Shown here: piece after piece, positions 32,547-42,060 of the stretch
Layout of the letters: each line of letters begins with the position of its first letter
Position numbering within the stretch: position 1 is the first letter of the stretch
Assembly (NCBI GenBank): GCA_048264125.1
Contig: JBLXDM010000008.1
Coordinates: forward strand, 186,001-250,000
DNA length: 64,000 nt
Origin: M1-B18 sp048264125
GTDB taxonomy: Bacteria; Bacillota; Clostridia; Peptostreptococcales; Natronincolaceae
Direction of reading: 5' to 3'
Position numbers and translations under genes: made by a program
Notes under the pieces: generated by a model
What the model was told of the DNA's origin: nothing
The model's database searches: none
What the model saw: the letters and a program-made list of their open reading frames with translations, nothing else

Positions 32547-34877
32547 ATGACTAAGGCATTATTTATAGCTGAAAAGCCCAGTGTAGCATTGGAATTTGCG
32601 AAGGCACTGGATATTAAGGGCAATAAAAGGGATGGTTACATAGAAGCTGAAGGAGCCATAGTAACCTGGTGTATAGGACATCTGGTCACTATGAGCTATC
32701 CTGAGAAATATGATCCGAAATATAAAAAATGGAGGCTGGAGGATCTCCCATTTTTGCCAGAGCGGTATCAATACGAGGTTATATCCAATGTAAAAAAACA
32801 GTTTGATATCATTAGGGGACATATGAAAAGGGAGGACATAACTACAATCTATGTATGCACCGACTCTGGAAGAGAGGGAGAGTACATTTACCGTCTTGTG
32901 GATGAGATGGTGGGGGTTGAAAATAAAGAAAAAAAGAGGGTATGGATTGACTCCCAAACAATGGAGGAGATTAAAAAGGGCGTAAAAAATGCAAAGCCCC
33001 TTTCTGATTATGATAATTTATCGGAGGCCGCGTACCTCAGGGCCAAGGAGGATTATTTAATGGGGATAAACTTTTCTCGTCTGCTGACCCTTAGCTATGG
33101 TGGTGCGCTAAGCAAGGAGCTGGGAAAGAAGTATGTTGTAATTGCTGTAGGTAGGGTAATGACCTGTGTATTGGGGATGGTGGTACAGCGGGAGAGGGAA
33201 ATACTTGATTTTGTAAAAACGCCCTTTTACAAGATAAATGCAAGCCTTCAGCTGGAGGAGTCTATGGGCTACGAGGGCGAATGGAAGGCTGTTGAAGGCT
33301 CTGCCTACTATATGTCTGAGCTTCTTTTTAAGGATGTGGGCTTTAAGGAAAGGGAAAGGGCAGAGGAGTTTATAGAGAAGCTGAAGGCTGACAATCAAGA
33401 GCCTGTGGCGGTTATAGAGGAGGCCAAAAGAAAAAAGGAGACCAAAAACCCACCCTTACTATACAATCTTGCAGAGCTGCAGAATGAGCTTTCTAAGCGG
33501 CTGAAGATAAGCCCCGACGAAACCTTAAAGCTGGTGCAGAATCTTTATGAGAAAAAGCTTGTAACCTATCCCAGAACCGATGCCAGGGTATTATCAACAG
33601 CTGTGGCAAAGGAAATTGATAAAAATATTAGGGGGCTTATGTCAATTAAGAATAATTGTCGACTGGAGGATAAGGATGCCGATATAGTGGATTACGTAAA
33701 AGCTGTTCATAATGAAGGCTTATATAAGGGTCTAGAGAAGACAAAGTATGTGAATGACAAGGCTATAACGGACCATTATGCTATCATTCCCACCGGTGAG
33801 GGGCTGGAGACCTTTAACCGGTTACCTGAAAAGGAGCGGCAAACCTATATATTTATTTTAAGACGTTTTCTTGCCATATTTTTTCCTCCTGCTCTATACA
33901 GTCAGCTGTCTATTACTACGAAAATTAAGGAGGAGAGCTTCTTTACCACCTCAAAGGTTTGTATTCAAGAGGGCTACCTGAAGGTACTGGGGGAGGAAAA
34001 AAAGGAGGATTCGCTAAAGACCGACAAGGAGGATATTCTTAAGAAGCTGAAGAAGGGTCAGAGGGTTAAGCTTTCTGAGCTTAGTATAAAGGAATCTGAG
34101 ACCACGCCCCCAAAACGATATAATTCGGGTGCGATCATACTGGCTATGGAAAATGCCGGTAAGCTGATAGAGGACGAGGAGCTGAGGGAGCAGATTAAAG
34201 GCAGCGGAATAGGCACCAGTGCCACCAGAGCCGAGATACTGAATAAGCTTCAAAAAATAGATTATATTGCATTAAATAAGAAGACTCAAATACTGACGCC
34301 CACCACCTTGGGCGAAAGGATATATGACGTGGTATTTAAATCCATACCCTCTTTGCTGAAGCCGGAGCTTACTGCCAGCTGGGAAAAGGGCCTCAGCTTG
34401 ATCGCAAGTGGTGAATTGGGCTCAAAGGAATACATGGTTAAGCTTGAGAATTACATATCTAAAAACACCCAAAGGGTATTGCTGATGGGTGGGCCTCAAG
34501 GGGGCTACAGACCCAGAATAAGGCAGGCAAAGGATAACGGAGACAATCAAGGTGCAGCCTCTTCATCAGGAAATAGGAAAAGCAACGCCTCCTTAGGAAA
34601 ATGCATATCCTGCAATGACGGAGACATACTTGAAAACAGCAAAGCATACTTTTGTAGTAACTGGAGAAAAAAGTGCCGGTTTACCACATGGAAAAACAGC
34701 CTGGAGCTTTATGGACATGCAGTGACAAGGGATATGATCCAGGTGTTGCTGGAGCAGAAAAAAATAGAGGTTGTAAATATTGTATTGCCTCAAACTAAGG
34801 AAAAATGTGTGGCGGAGCTACGTTTTAAGGAGGATAACAGCGGTGCCCTGGAGCTGAGAAATGTTACCAGAATTTAA
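32547..34877 (+). CDS. topB: Type IA DNA topoisomerase (topoisomerase III)
   Basis: The 776-residue protein starts with a Toprim domain (I-A-E-K-P-S-V-A, acidic D-S-G-R-E-G-E-Y), followed by the topoisomerase IA core with V-T-Y-P-R-T-D-A, containing the catalytic Tyr and its Arg, and a C-terminal zinc-ribbon-like unit (C-I-S-C then C-x-x-x-x-x-x-C). It relaxes or decatenates DNA by single-strand passage. ATG at 32547 with AAAGGTG nearby is chosen over GTG at 32535. A structured element lies in the region before it. Confidence 0.93.
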   Translation: MTKALFIAEKPSVALEFAKALDIKGNKRDGYIEAEGAIVTWCIGHLVTMSYPEKYDPKYKKWRLEDLPFLPERYQYEVISNVKKQFDIIRGHMKREDITTIYVCTDSGREGEYIYRLVDEMVGVENKEKKRVWIDSQTMEEIKKGVKNAKPLSDYDNLSEAAYLRAKEDYLMGINFSRLLTLSYGGALSKELGKKYVVIAVGRVMTCVLGMVVQREREILDFVKTPFYKINASLQLEESMGYEGEWKAVEGSAYYMSELLFKDVGFKERERAEEFIEKLKADNQEPVAVIEEAKRKKETKNPPLLYNLAELQNELSKRLKISPDETLKLVQNLYEKKLVTYPRTDARVLSTAVAKEIDKNIRGLMSIKNNCRLEDKDADIVDYVKAVHNEGLYKGLEKTKYVNDKAITDHYAIIPTGEGLETFNRLPEKERQTYIFILRRFLAIFFPPALYSQLSITTKIKEESFFTTSKVCIQEGYLKVLGEEKKEDSLKTDKEDILKKLKKGQRVKLSELSIKESETTPPKRYNSGAIILAMENAGKLIEDEELREQIKGSGIGTSATRAEILNKLQKIDYIALNKKTQILTPTTLGERIYDVVFKSIPSLLKPELTASWEKGLSLIASGELGSKEYMVKLENYISKNTQRVLLMGGPQGGYRPRIRQAKDNGDNQGAASSSGNRKSNASLGKCISCNDGDILENSKAYFCSNWRKKCRFTTWKNSLELYGHAVTRDMIQVLLEQKKIEVVNIVLPQTKEKCVAELRFKEDNSGALELRNVTRI

Positions 34878-34945
34878 GGTTTCTGGGGCGGATAAGTGGG
34901 TATAATATAACAGCCATTAATTTTGATTTGAGGAGAGGGATGTTT

Positions 34946-35203
34946 ATGAGTAAGGTGGTTTTATACACAAAGGGATATTGTCCATACTGTAGGCGGGCTT
35001 TGGCTTTGCTAGAAAGCAAGGGCGTGGAGTTTACCAATATAGATGTGACAAATGATGTTAAAACCTTTTCAGCAATTTCTGCAAGAACAGGCTGGGACTC
35101 TGTTCCACAAATATTTATAAATGATGAATTTGTTGGCGGCTGTGATGACATCCATGCGCTGGATAGAAAAGGCGAGCTAGATAAGCTGCTGGGGCTGAAA
35201 TAG
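34946..35203 (+). CDS. Glutaredoxin, class I dithiol (GrxC-like)
   Basis: The 85-residue thioredoxin-fold protein has the active site G-Y-C-P-Y-C, the cis-Pro segment S-V-P-Q-I-F and G-G-C-D-D for glutathione or thiol contact. It reduces disulfides. ATG at 34946 fits the GAGGAGAGGG RBS; upstream in-frame ATG would overlap it. It follows topB by 68 bp and ends in a terminator. Confidence 0.92.
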   Translation: MSKVVLYTKGYCPYCRRALALLESKGVEFTNIDVTNDVKTFSAISARTGWDSVPQIFINDEFVGGCDDIHALDRKGELDKLLGLK

Positions 35204-35213
35204 TAGCAAACTT

Positions 35214-35243
35214 AAAACCAAGGGTCTATCCCTTGGTTTTATT
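35214..35243 (+). terminator. Terminator after the glutaredoxin gene
   Basis: AAAACCAAGGG (35214-35224) pairs perfectly with CCCTTGGTTTT (35230-35240). Confidence 0.85.
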
Positions 35244-35365
35244 GCAATAAAAGCATTCAGATATTACTAAAGCTACAACAGATGAATTAGGAGGATTTTC
35301 ATATAATTTGTAGAATTCAACTAATTCGTTGATAAACTAATGAATACAGGGAAGGAAGAATAAGC

Positions 35366-36433
35366 ATGCTTACTCACTATCAAAAATATATCCCCCTTTT
35401 GGTCAGGCTTGCTGTACTGACGGGGGTTTTCCTTGTAATTAAATATTTTGGAATCGCTATATTTCTGGCTATGCTGCCCTTTTTATTTGGATGGAGCATT
35501 GCTCTAATGCTGGAGCCCTTAATAAAGCTATTAAAATCAAAGCTCAGGATGCCTCATGGTCCTTCGGTCCTTCTAAGCGTATTACTATTTGTATCGTTTG
35601 TTACGACAATAGCAATAACAGTAGGCAGTGTCATATTTGTTCAGCTGATGAATTTTTATAATAAAATACCTGAATACTCAAATTTCTTGGTTGGAAACAG
35701 TCAATTTATTATTGAAAAGGTGCAGGATATTTATTTTCAGATACCGGAGGACATTTTATATACCATGAAGGAGGCCTTAAGTGGCCTGATCAATATAGCT
35801 AGCTCCTCAATAACGGTAGTTCTGGGGGCTGTATTGAATATTATTACCGTAGTTCCTGAGTTTTTTGTATTTATTATTGTTACCATTATAGCAGCATATT
35901 TTATGGCTAGAGACAAGGAGCGGATTTTGGCCTTTATAAGGCTGCAGGTTCCGTCGGATTGGATTGAGAAGTATAAAATCATTAAGAATGACCTGAATTA
36001 TGCGCTATTAGGTTATGTTAAAGCGCAGCTTATATTGATGATATTTACATTTTTTGTGAGCTTAATAGGTCTAACCATAGTAGGGCTGGATTTTGCATTT
36101 TTGATAGCCTTAACCTCCAGCGTATTGGATGCTTTGCCGATATTGGGTACAGGTACAGTTTATGTCCCTATGATTATATGGAACATAGCTCAGGGAAATC
36201 TATTGACGGCACTATACGTAGGAATTGTTTATGGTGTTGTTATAACCGTAAGACAGCTAATGGAGCCAAAGGTGCTGTCCACACAAATAGGAGTACATCC
36301 TTTAGCCACTCTGATTTCAATATATGTCGGCTTTAGATTATTTGGCTTTATTGGCCTTATAATGGGGCCGATATTACTGATAATGGTGCCGTCTCTGCAG
36401 AAAATTGATGTATTGCCTAGCTGGAGGGAGTAA
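35366..36433 (+). CDS. ytvI: AI-2E-family membrane protein, sporulation protein YtvI-like
   Basis: The 355-residue protein has about seven or eight hydrophobic segments in the AI-2E transporter pattern: P-F-L-F-G-W near the start, a long middle amphipathic region, A-A-Y-F-M-A-R-D, L-D-A-L-P-I-L-G-T-G and a final L-M-E-P-K-V-L...G-V-H-P-L. This matches YtvI, a sporulation integral membrane protein of Bacillus and Clostridia whose transport role is unproved. It is convergent with the K+ channel gene, with only 6 bp between stops. Confidence 0.85.
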   Translation: MLTHYQKYIPLLVRLAVLTGVFLVIKYFGIAIFLAMLPFLFGWSIALMLEPLIKLLKSKLRMPHGPSVLLSVLLFVSFVTTIAITVGSVIFVQLMNFYNKIPEYSNFLVGNSQFIIEKVQDIYFQIPEDILYTMKEALSGLINIASSSITVVLGAVLNIITVVPEFFVFIIVTIIAAYFMARDKERILAFIRLQVPSDWIEKYKIIKNDLNYALLGYVKAQLILMIFTFFVSLIGLTIVGLDFAFLIALTSSVLDALPILGTGTVYVPMIIWNIAQGNLLTALYVGIVYGVVITVRQLMEPKVLSTQIGVHPLATLISIYVGFRLFGFIGLIMGPILLIMVPSLQKIDVLPSWRE

Positions 36434-36439
36434 AGGCCG

Positions 36440-37264
36440 CTATAGCTCCTTAAAGGCCTGGATTTTTTCTGCATCAAGCTCAAGGGCCTTGTGGAAGCCC
36501 TGCCAGTTAATCCTTAGCTGATTATTCCTTTGATGCCTGTATATTTCCTGATAATCATGGATAAATACCAGATCATTTTTGCTGTAGTTATTTGCAATAA
36601 ACACAAGCTCACCGGCATCTACATCAGTGCCTGTAATAGAAATCCTGATGGTAATGGCCTTGTCCTCAAATAAGCATTCCTTAATATAGTTCAGCAGCTG
36701 GCGGTTCTCTGTCTTATGCAAATCAATATCCCAATATAATATATCCTCCAGATAGTGATATTCCTGGGAAAGCTGAAGGCTTCTATTGCGAAGGCCGTTT
36801 TCATAGGTGAAAAGCTCTAGAATCCGATTGACATTAACTATTGCCCTGCCCTTATTTCCCACCCGTACTGACAGATAAAAACGGCCCTTGTGCCTTTTAT
36901 AGCGAATATATAGCCTATTAGACATCAGAATATTCTGGGGTCTTTTAACTAAATAATATAGGAAGATCCCGGTGAAGACGGAGTTTATTAAAACCCCCGA
37001 AAAGCCCTGTAATACAGCCAAAAGCTTTCCAATGCCGTTTACGACCTTAAAATCTCCGTAGCCGATGGTAAGGTAGGTAATTCCGCTGAAGTATAAGGTA
37101 TCCCGAAATGAGGCCTTGGCGATACTGGTTGTTAGCTCCTCTGCTATATGGCTGTTGACTATAGAATTATTAATGCTATATAAAAGTGCAAATGCGATGA
37201 TATCAATAATTACAATCAGTATAAAAATTAAGAGCAGCAGGGTGATTCTTTTGATTTTATTCAT
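36440..37264 (-). CDS. Two-helix potassium channel family protein
   Basis: The 274-residue protein has TM1 (about residues 8-30), a pore loop with the K+ selectivity filter T-I-G-Y-G-D and TM2 (about residues 80-105), then a cytosolic ~165-residue domain without an obvious RCK/TrkA-N nucleotide motif. The core fits the Ion_trans_2/KcsA type; the cytosolic domain resembles inward-rectifier (Kir-like) β-rich domains only in size and position. The gating signal is unknown. Confidence 0.87.
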   Translation of the reverse strand: MNKIKRITLLLLIFILIVIIDIIAFALLYSINNSIVNSHIAEELTTSIAKASFRDTLYFSGITYLTIGYGDFKVVNGIGKLLAVLQGFSGVLINSVFTGIFLYYLVKRPQNILMSNRLYIRYKRHKGRFYLSVRVGNKGRAIVNVNRILELFTYENGLRNRSLQLSQEYHYLEDILYWDIDLHKTENRQLLNYIKECLFEDKAITIRISITGTDVDAGELVFIANNYSKNDLVFIHDYQEIYRHQRNNQLRINWQGFHKALELDAEKIQAFKEL

Positions 37265-37462
37265 TTAACCACTCCATTACCTTGGTTTAATCTATATAAG
37301 GTAATATGTTTCATATAACCAGTCTTCATACATGACATTAAAAATACAAGCAACAAAATGTAAGGTTTTTCCTTGAAAATTATTTATGGATAACTAAAAA
37401 GAATTAAGCAAATGATAATATTGAACTTCATAGAATCTTCAATTAGAGGGAGGAGTAAACCA

Positions 37463-37654
37463 ATGAGAGAAGGTATGATTCCCACTATATTAGGCACAGG
37501 TGTTACAGCAACCGGTCTTGCTCTAAAGGGAATGAGCATGAAGCATAAAAGCCTTGATAACAATAGTGTTATGCCGATGGTAGCAGCAGGGATTATTGGA
37601 TTTGGTTTGGCCCATATTGTATTGGGAGCAATAGATTTAGTTGAAGATAATTGA
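37463..37654 (+). CDS. Small conserved-looking membrane protein, not recognised
   Basis: The 63-residue Gly-rich protein has two hydrophobic stretches (about residues 6-22 and 39-58) and starts M-R-E-G with GGGAGGAG 6 nt upstream. Sequences of this kind occur in clostridia to my recollection, but no function is known. It has its own terminator. Confidence 0.7.
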   Translation: MREGMIPTILGTGVTATGLALKGMSMKHKSLDNNSVMPMVAAGIIGFGLAHIVLGAIDLVEDN

Positions 37655-37662
37655 AGCTTCAT

Positions 37663-37697
37663 ATAAGAGCAAGGGTACTTTACCTTGCTCTTATAGT
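37663..37697 (+). terminator. Terminator-like hairpin
   Basis: ATAAGAGCAAGG (37663-37674) pairs perfectly with CCTTGCTCTTAT (37683-37694). The following T run is short. Confidence 0.7.
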
Positions 37698-37844
37698 TTG
37701 TAGTGAATAGTTCCACAAAAAAGGGTTATGATATAGTTATAGACACATTATCGGCGCTACTAAATATCAATAACGTATTGACAAATATTGTAGGACGTGA
37801 TAACGTAAACATGTGTTAGAAATTTTTTTTTAGGAGGAAGCAAT

Positions 37845-38045
37845 ATGAAAATTGGTACAGTTAAGTGGTTTAATGGAGAAAAGGGCTTTGGTTTTATTTC
37901 CGTAGAGGGCGAAGATGATGTATTTGTACATTTCTCAGCTATTCAAACTGATGGGTACAAGACATTAGAAGAAGGACAAAAAGTACAATTCGAGGTTGTT
38001 CAAGGTCCAAGAGGATCTCAAGCTGCGAATGTGACTAAGTTATAA
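37845..38045 (+). CDS. csp: Cold-shock protein (CspA/CspB family)
   Basis: The 66-residue protein is a single cold-shock domain with RNP1 K-G-F-G-F-I and RNP2 V-F-V-H-F motifs and binds single-stranded RNA or DNA. TTGACA occurs at about 37778, so a leader of at least 40 nt precedes the AGGAGG. A perfect terminator follows. Its codon use looks smoother than its neighbours, as in highly expressed genes. Confidence 0.97.
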   Translation: MKIGTVKWFNGEKGFGFISVEGEDDVFVHFSAIQTDGYKTLEEGQKVQFEVVQGPRGSQAANVTKL

Positions 38046-38089
38046 TCATAGGTTTACATATATAGTTAACGAATGATTATAGATACTAT

Positions 38090-38116
38090 ACCACCTTGTT
38101 TACAAGGTGGTTTTTC
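38090..38116 (+). terminator. Terminator of csp
   Basis: CCACCTTG-TTTA-CAAGGTGG followed by T5. Confidence 0.92.
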
Positions 38117-38277
38117 TGTATAGAAAAATAATTATGTTTATCTTAACATAATAAGTAAAGATTTAAAGCTATCTTAATACAATATATAGATAGTTTTTTT
38201 ATTTTTTGCCTTTATTTACCTAGTCATAAGGGAGTAGATGTCGAAACAAACCTGAAATTTAAAGGGAGAGTGGTTTT

Positions 38278-39069
38278 ATGCGTGTATTTCTACTGACGAT
38301 TTTCATTTGCCTTGCTTTGGTTTTTCCAACCTTTGGCGAGGGTCTGAATGAAGAAGCCTATCAGGAGGAACAGCAGGTAGAGAGCACGGAGGAGGAAGCG
38401 ATTGAGGTTAATTACCAGATATCCTTTAAGGAGCTGGGCTTATACCAAGAGGAGTATATCGACGAGGAGCTTAATCTGAGAAATGCGGTGTTGCGCTTTC
38501 AAAGCCAGAACAACCTAACTGCAAATGGAGAGCTGGATGAGGACACAAGGCTGGCCTTCAGCTATAGGGTTACATCGGAGGAGGCCATATATGACTATAT
38601 ACAGGAGGCGGCAACTGATAAGTATTGGATAGTCATAAATAAAAGCAAGAGGATTTTGACACTATACGAAGGAACAAACGTTGTTAAGAAATATCCTATA
38701 GCACAAGGGAAGCTTCCAGGCTATACCCCCGAGGGAAAATTCACGATAGTCAACAAGCTAGTAGATCCTGCATGGGGCGGGGCAGGGATATATAAGCCTG
38801 TAAAGGGAGGAGTTCCTGAAAACCCTCTGGGACCAAGGTGGATGGGTCTTTCCTTAAAGGGTGGAGGCAGCTATGGCATACATGGCAATAATAGTCCTTA
38901 TTCAATAGGAACAGATGCTTCGCTGGGCTGCATAAGAATGATAAATTCTGATGTTAAGGAGCTTTTTGACATTGTAGGAAAGGATACTATAGTATGGATA
39001 GGCACCAATGAAAGGCTTCAGGATTGGGGAGTCTATCAGGATAGCTATTTGTCAAAAATGGAGCTTTAG
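38278..39069 (+). CDS. L,D-transpeptidase with peptidoglycan-binding domain, secreted
   Basis: The 263-residue protein has a signal peptide (residues 1-20), an acidic linker, a PG_binding_1 motif (~60-100: V-L-R-F-Q-S-Q-N-N-L) and a YkuD domain (~118-245) with catalytic H-G-N-N and S-L-G-C-I-R-M. It forms 3-3 peptidoglycan cross-links or acts on spore cortex or cell wall. TGTCGAA, resembling a Spo0A box, is at 38239-38245, just upstream. It is followed by an α/β hydrolase gene. Confidence 0.92.
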   Translation: MRVFLLTIFICLALVFPTFGEGLNEEAYQEEQQVESTEEEAIEVNYQISFKELGLYQEEYIDEELNLRNAVLRFQSQNNLTANGELDEDTRLAFSYRVTSEEAIYDYIQEAATDKYWIVINKSKRILTLYEGTNVVKKYPIAQGKLPGYTPEGKFTIVNKLVDPAWGGAGIYKPVKGGVPENPLGPRWMGLSLKGGGSYGIHGNNSPYSIGTDASLGCIRMINSDVKELFDIVGKDTIVWIGTNERLQDWGVYQDSYLSKMEL

Positions 39070-39129
39070 GTTTATGTCTTAGGAAGCGACAGGACTATGG
39101 GTTTCATGTATGTTTAAAGGGGGATAAAA

Positions 39130-40083
39130 ATGAGGGGTCTAAAATTTGAAACCTTGCAAAAATTAGTATTTAGCTATTATGGAAAATGTAAGTACGAAAA
39201 GGCATTGGATATAGCAAGAATCGCAGCAGAGGGCTTTCCAGACGAGCTCTCCAGAACCAGCTACTGGAGGGCTTGTCTATATAGCTTGCTGGGTAGGCAG
39301 CAGGAGGCCATTGAGGTGCTAAGGTCTGCCCTAGCAAAGGGAATATGGTGGTCCCCGAGGGCTATGCAATTGGATGCGGATTTTGATGGTATAAAGGACA
39401 CTAAAGCCTTTGAAGAGATATTAGAGGACTGTCGCTTCTATGAGGAAAGGGCAAGAAAAAACAGCATACCGGAGGTATTGGTAATTACCCCAAATAAATA
39501 CACCAGGGGACATATCTATCCTCTGCTCTTTTCCATCCATTGGCATAACGGAAATCCCCAGGAATTTTCCCGCCTATGGAGATATAATTCCGCCTTCAGC
39601 AGCTTTATTTTAGCCTTTCCCCAATCCTCACAGGCGACAGGAGTTAATGAATATTGCTGGGATGATGAAGAAGCCTCCCACAGGGACATACAGGAGCTAT
39701 ACAATAGAGTGCTGAAGGGATATGCGGTGGATACAGGCTGCATAATTGCAGCCGGGGCCTCCCAGGGTGGAAAGCTGGCCTTGGATATGGCATTGAAATA
39801 TAATAATGATACCGTCAAGGGCTTTATTGTCTTTATCCCGACACTGAAGGAGTTTGAATCCTACATCCCCTATATTAAAGGGGCAGCAGCAAAAAATATA
39901 AGGGGCTGCATTATAACGGGAGATCAGGATTATTATTACTCAAATGTCCTGACCCTTAACAACTGCTTCAAGAGATTTGGGTTATCCTGCAAGCTTATAA
40001 CTCTGCCGGGGATGGGACATTTCTTTCCTGATGATTATGAAAAAAAGATAAAATTAGCTGTAGACTACATAATGAATAAATAA
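39130..40083 (+). CDS. α/β-hydrolase with N-terminal TPR-like segment
   Basis: The 317-residue protein has a helical ~100-residue N-terminus with a TPR-like repeat (Y-W-R-A-C-L-Y-S-L-L-G-R-Q-Q-E-A-I-E-V-L) and an esterase-type hydrolase domain: G-A-S-Q-G-G with the nucleophile Ser, G-D-Q-D as acidic residue and G-M-G-H-F as His. It has no signal peptide, so it acts inside the cell. The substrate is unknown. Confidence 0.78.
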   Translation: MRGLKFETLQKLVFSYYGKCKYEKALDIARIAAEGFPDELSRTSYWRACLYSLLGRQQEAIEVLRSALAKGIWWSPRAMQLDADFDGIKDTKAFEEILEDCRFYEERARKNSIPEVLVITPNKYTRGHIYPLLFSIHWHNGNPQEFSRLWRYNSAFSSFILAFPQSSQATGVNEYCWDDEEASHRDIQELYNRVLKGYAVDTGCIIAAGASQGGKLALDMALKYNNDTVKGFIVFIPTLKEFESYIPYIKGAAAKNIRGCIITGDQDYYYSNVLTLNNCFKRFGLSCKLITLPGMGHFFPDDYEKKIKLAVDYIMNK

Positions 40084-40188
40084 GCTATAGCAAGCCATAT
40101 TCTCATGTTTATTTATATAAATTAATGGTAAAAATATTAATGGGCCCTTATAAAAGCAGTAGTATTTAATCAATTTTCAATTATTATG

Positions 40189-40217
40189 TTTACTTAAAGG
40201 AATAAAAAGGATATAAT
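40189..40217 (+). promoter_or_regulatory. Sigma-A-type promoter for the DEAD-box helicase gene
   Basis: TTTACT (40189-40194), 17-bp spacer, TATAAT (40212-40217). Confidence 0.7.
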
Positions 40218-40252
40218 TAGTCAGTATGAAACTAAATTGCAGGAGAGATGAA

Positions 40253-41839
40253 ATGAAAATGAATGAATTTGAAAAACTGAATATTAGCAATGAAATACTA
40301 AAGGTGATTGCAGAACTAGGCTATGAGGCACCAACACCAATACAAGCTCAAGCGATACCGAAGGTCCAGGAGGGGCATGACATCATAGGTCAAGCACAAA
40401 CAGGCACAGGAAAGACAGCTGCCTTTTCTATACCCCTTATTGATAGGATAACTCCTTCAGACAAATCGGTTCAAGTACTTATTCTAACACCTACTCGTGA
40501 GCTTGCAATGCAGGTAGCCGATGAAATATCCAAGCTTACTAAGTATTTACATGGAGTTAAGGCTGTGGCTATTTATGGTGGACAACCTATAGAACGTCAA
40601 ATCAAGGCCCTGAAGCAGGGAGTACAGATAGTGGTAGGGACACCGGGAAGGGTGTTAGACCATATTAAGAGAAAAACTCTAAAGCTGGGTAACGTTAAGG
40701 GTGCGGTTTTAGATGAGGCGGATCAAATGCTGGACATGGGCTTTATAGAGGATATAGAGGCCATATTGAGTGAAATGCCCGAAGAAAAGCAAACATTGAT
40801 GTTTTCAGCCACTATCCCTAAGGAAATAGAACAGCTTGCAAAAAAATATATGAAGAAGCCTGTAAAGGTAAAGGTGGTTCATAAGGAGCTGACGGTTCCA
40901 CAAATAGCACAGTACTATTTTGAAATTAAGCCCCATGAAAAGGTTGAATCCCTATGCAGAATACTGGATATGGAGAAGGCAGAATTAGGCATGATTTTCT
41001 GTAACACCAAAAAGGGCGTAGATGATCTTGTGGAAAAGCTTCAGAGCAGAGGCTATTCTGTTGAGGGTATTCATGGCGACATGAGACAGGTACAAAGAGA
41101 GAGGGTTATGAAGAAGTTCCGTGACGGCACTACGGACATGCTTATAGCTACAGATGTGGCTGCCCGAGGTATAGATGTAGAAAATGTGGCTTTGGTTGTA
41201 AACTATGATCTTCCAGACAACTTTGAATACTATGTGCATAGAATTGGTAGAACAGGCCGTGCAGGAAAGCTTGGACTTGCCTATACCTTAGTTGTTCCTA
41301 GACAATTAAGAACACTAAAGGCCCTTGAAGGCTATGCCAAAACTAAGATTATGCGAAAGAATGTTCCAACCATCAATGATATCGTTGAAAAGCAAAGAGA
41401 GTTTATTTCTAAGAATATTGTTGCTACTATTGAAAAGGGTGGTCTGCTGGAGCATATAAGCTTTATAGAAAATCTTGCTGAAGAATATAGCTCCGTTGAA
41501 ATTGGTGCAGCACTGTTGTCCATGCTAATAAAGCAGGATGAAATGAGGACATTGGAGTCAGCAGAGGCGTATTCCCCAGCAAATGCAACTGAGGATGGTA
41601 TGGTTAGAATGTACCTTAATATTGGAAAAAACCACGGAGCCAGCGCAGGAAATATTCTTGCAGCCATCACTTCAGATTCCGGCATCAGCGGTGATGTTGT
41701 CGGGGTAATAGATATGTACGATAAATTTACCTTTGTTGAGCTGCCTCAAAAATATGAGGATAGAGTTCTAAGGTCAATGGGTAAAAATCGTATAAAGGGC
41801 AGAAAGATAAATATTGAGCGTGCAAACTCAAAAAAATAA
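40253..41839 (+). CDS. DEAD-box RNA helicase (DeaD/CshA-type) with DbpA-like RNA-binding domain
   Basis: The 528-residue protein has Q motif, A-Q-T-G-T-G-K-T (motif I), P-T-R-E-L-A, L-D-E-A-D-Q-M-L, S-A-T and H-R-I-G-R-T-G-R. The C-terminal ~75 residues form a DbpA-type RNA-recognition fold (R-M-Y-L-N-I-G-K-N-H-G). It likely remodels ribosomal RNA or mRNA at low temperature. ATG at 40253 fits the AGGAG at 40241. It has its own promoter. Confidence 0.94.
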   Translation: MKMNEFEKLNISNEILKVIAELGYEAPTPIQAQAIPKVQEGHDIIGQAQTGTGKTAAFSIPLIDRITPSDKSVQVLILTPTRELAMQVADEISKLTKYLHGVKAVAIYGGQPIERQIKALKQGVQIVVGTPGRVLDHIKRKTLKLGNVKGAVLDEADQMLDMGFIEDIEAILSEMPEEKQTLMFSATIPKEIEQLAKKYMKKPVKVKVVHKELTVPQIAQYYFEIKPHEKVESLCRILDMEKAELGMIFCNTKKGVDDLVEKLQSRGYSVEGIHGDMRQVQRERVMKKFRDGTTDMLIATDVAARGIDVENVALVVNYDLPDNFEYYVHRIGRTGRAGKLGLAYTLVVPRQLRTLKALEGYAKTKIMRKNVPTINDIVEKQREFISKNIVATIEKGGLLEHISFIENLAEEYSSVEIGAALLSMLIKQDEMRTLESAEAYSPANATEDGMVRMYLNIGKNHGASAGNILAAITSDSGISGDVVGVIDMYDKFTFVELPQKYEDRVLRSMGKNRIKGRKINIERANSKK

Positions 41840-41863
41840 TAGGATAAATAATTCTATTAACTC

Positions 41864-41897
41864 AAAGAGGTCTCTTTAATTAGATGCCTCTTTTTAT
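41864..41897 (+). terminator. Terminator of the helicase gene
   Basis: AAAGAGG pairs with CCTCTTT across a 16-nt loop, followed by T's. It directly abuts a GGGGACGG repeat. Confidence 0.65.
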
Positions 41898-41902
41898 ATT
41901 CA

Positions 41903-41977
41903 AACACAGGGGGACGGTTCTTCTGTGTCGTCTGCGGAGTAATTAAAACTAACACAGGAGAACCGTCCCCCTGTGTT
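41903..41977. repeat. GGGGACGGTTC palindromic repeat, unit pair A
   Basis: AACACAGGGGGACGGTTC (41903-41920) and its exact inverse (41960-41977) form 18-bp perfect arms 39 bp apart. Related units occur at 44454-44528 and 45892-45919. They resemble REP/BIME-type repeats in size, symmetry and position after genes. Confidence 0.8.
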
Positions 41978-42060
41978 CTTTCTTTGTATAAGTTTCGGCT
42001 TCTATGGTGTGATTTCAAGGCATATAATGAAATGAATACTCTTTTAAGGAGGGAAGGGCC

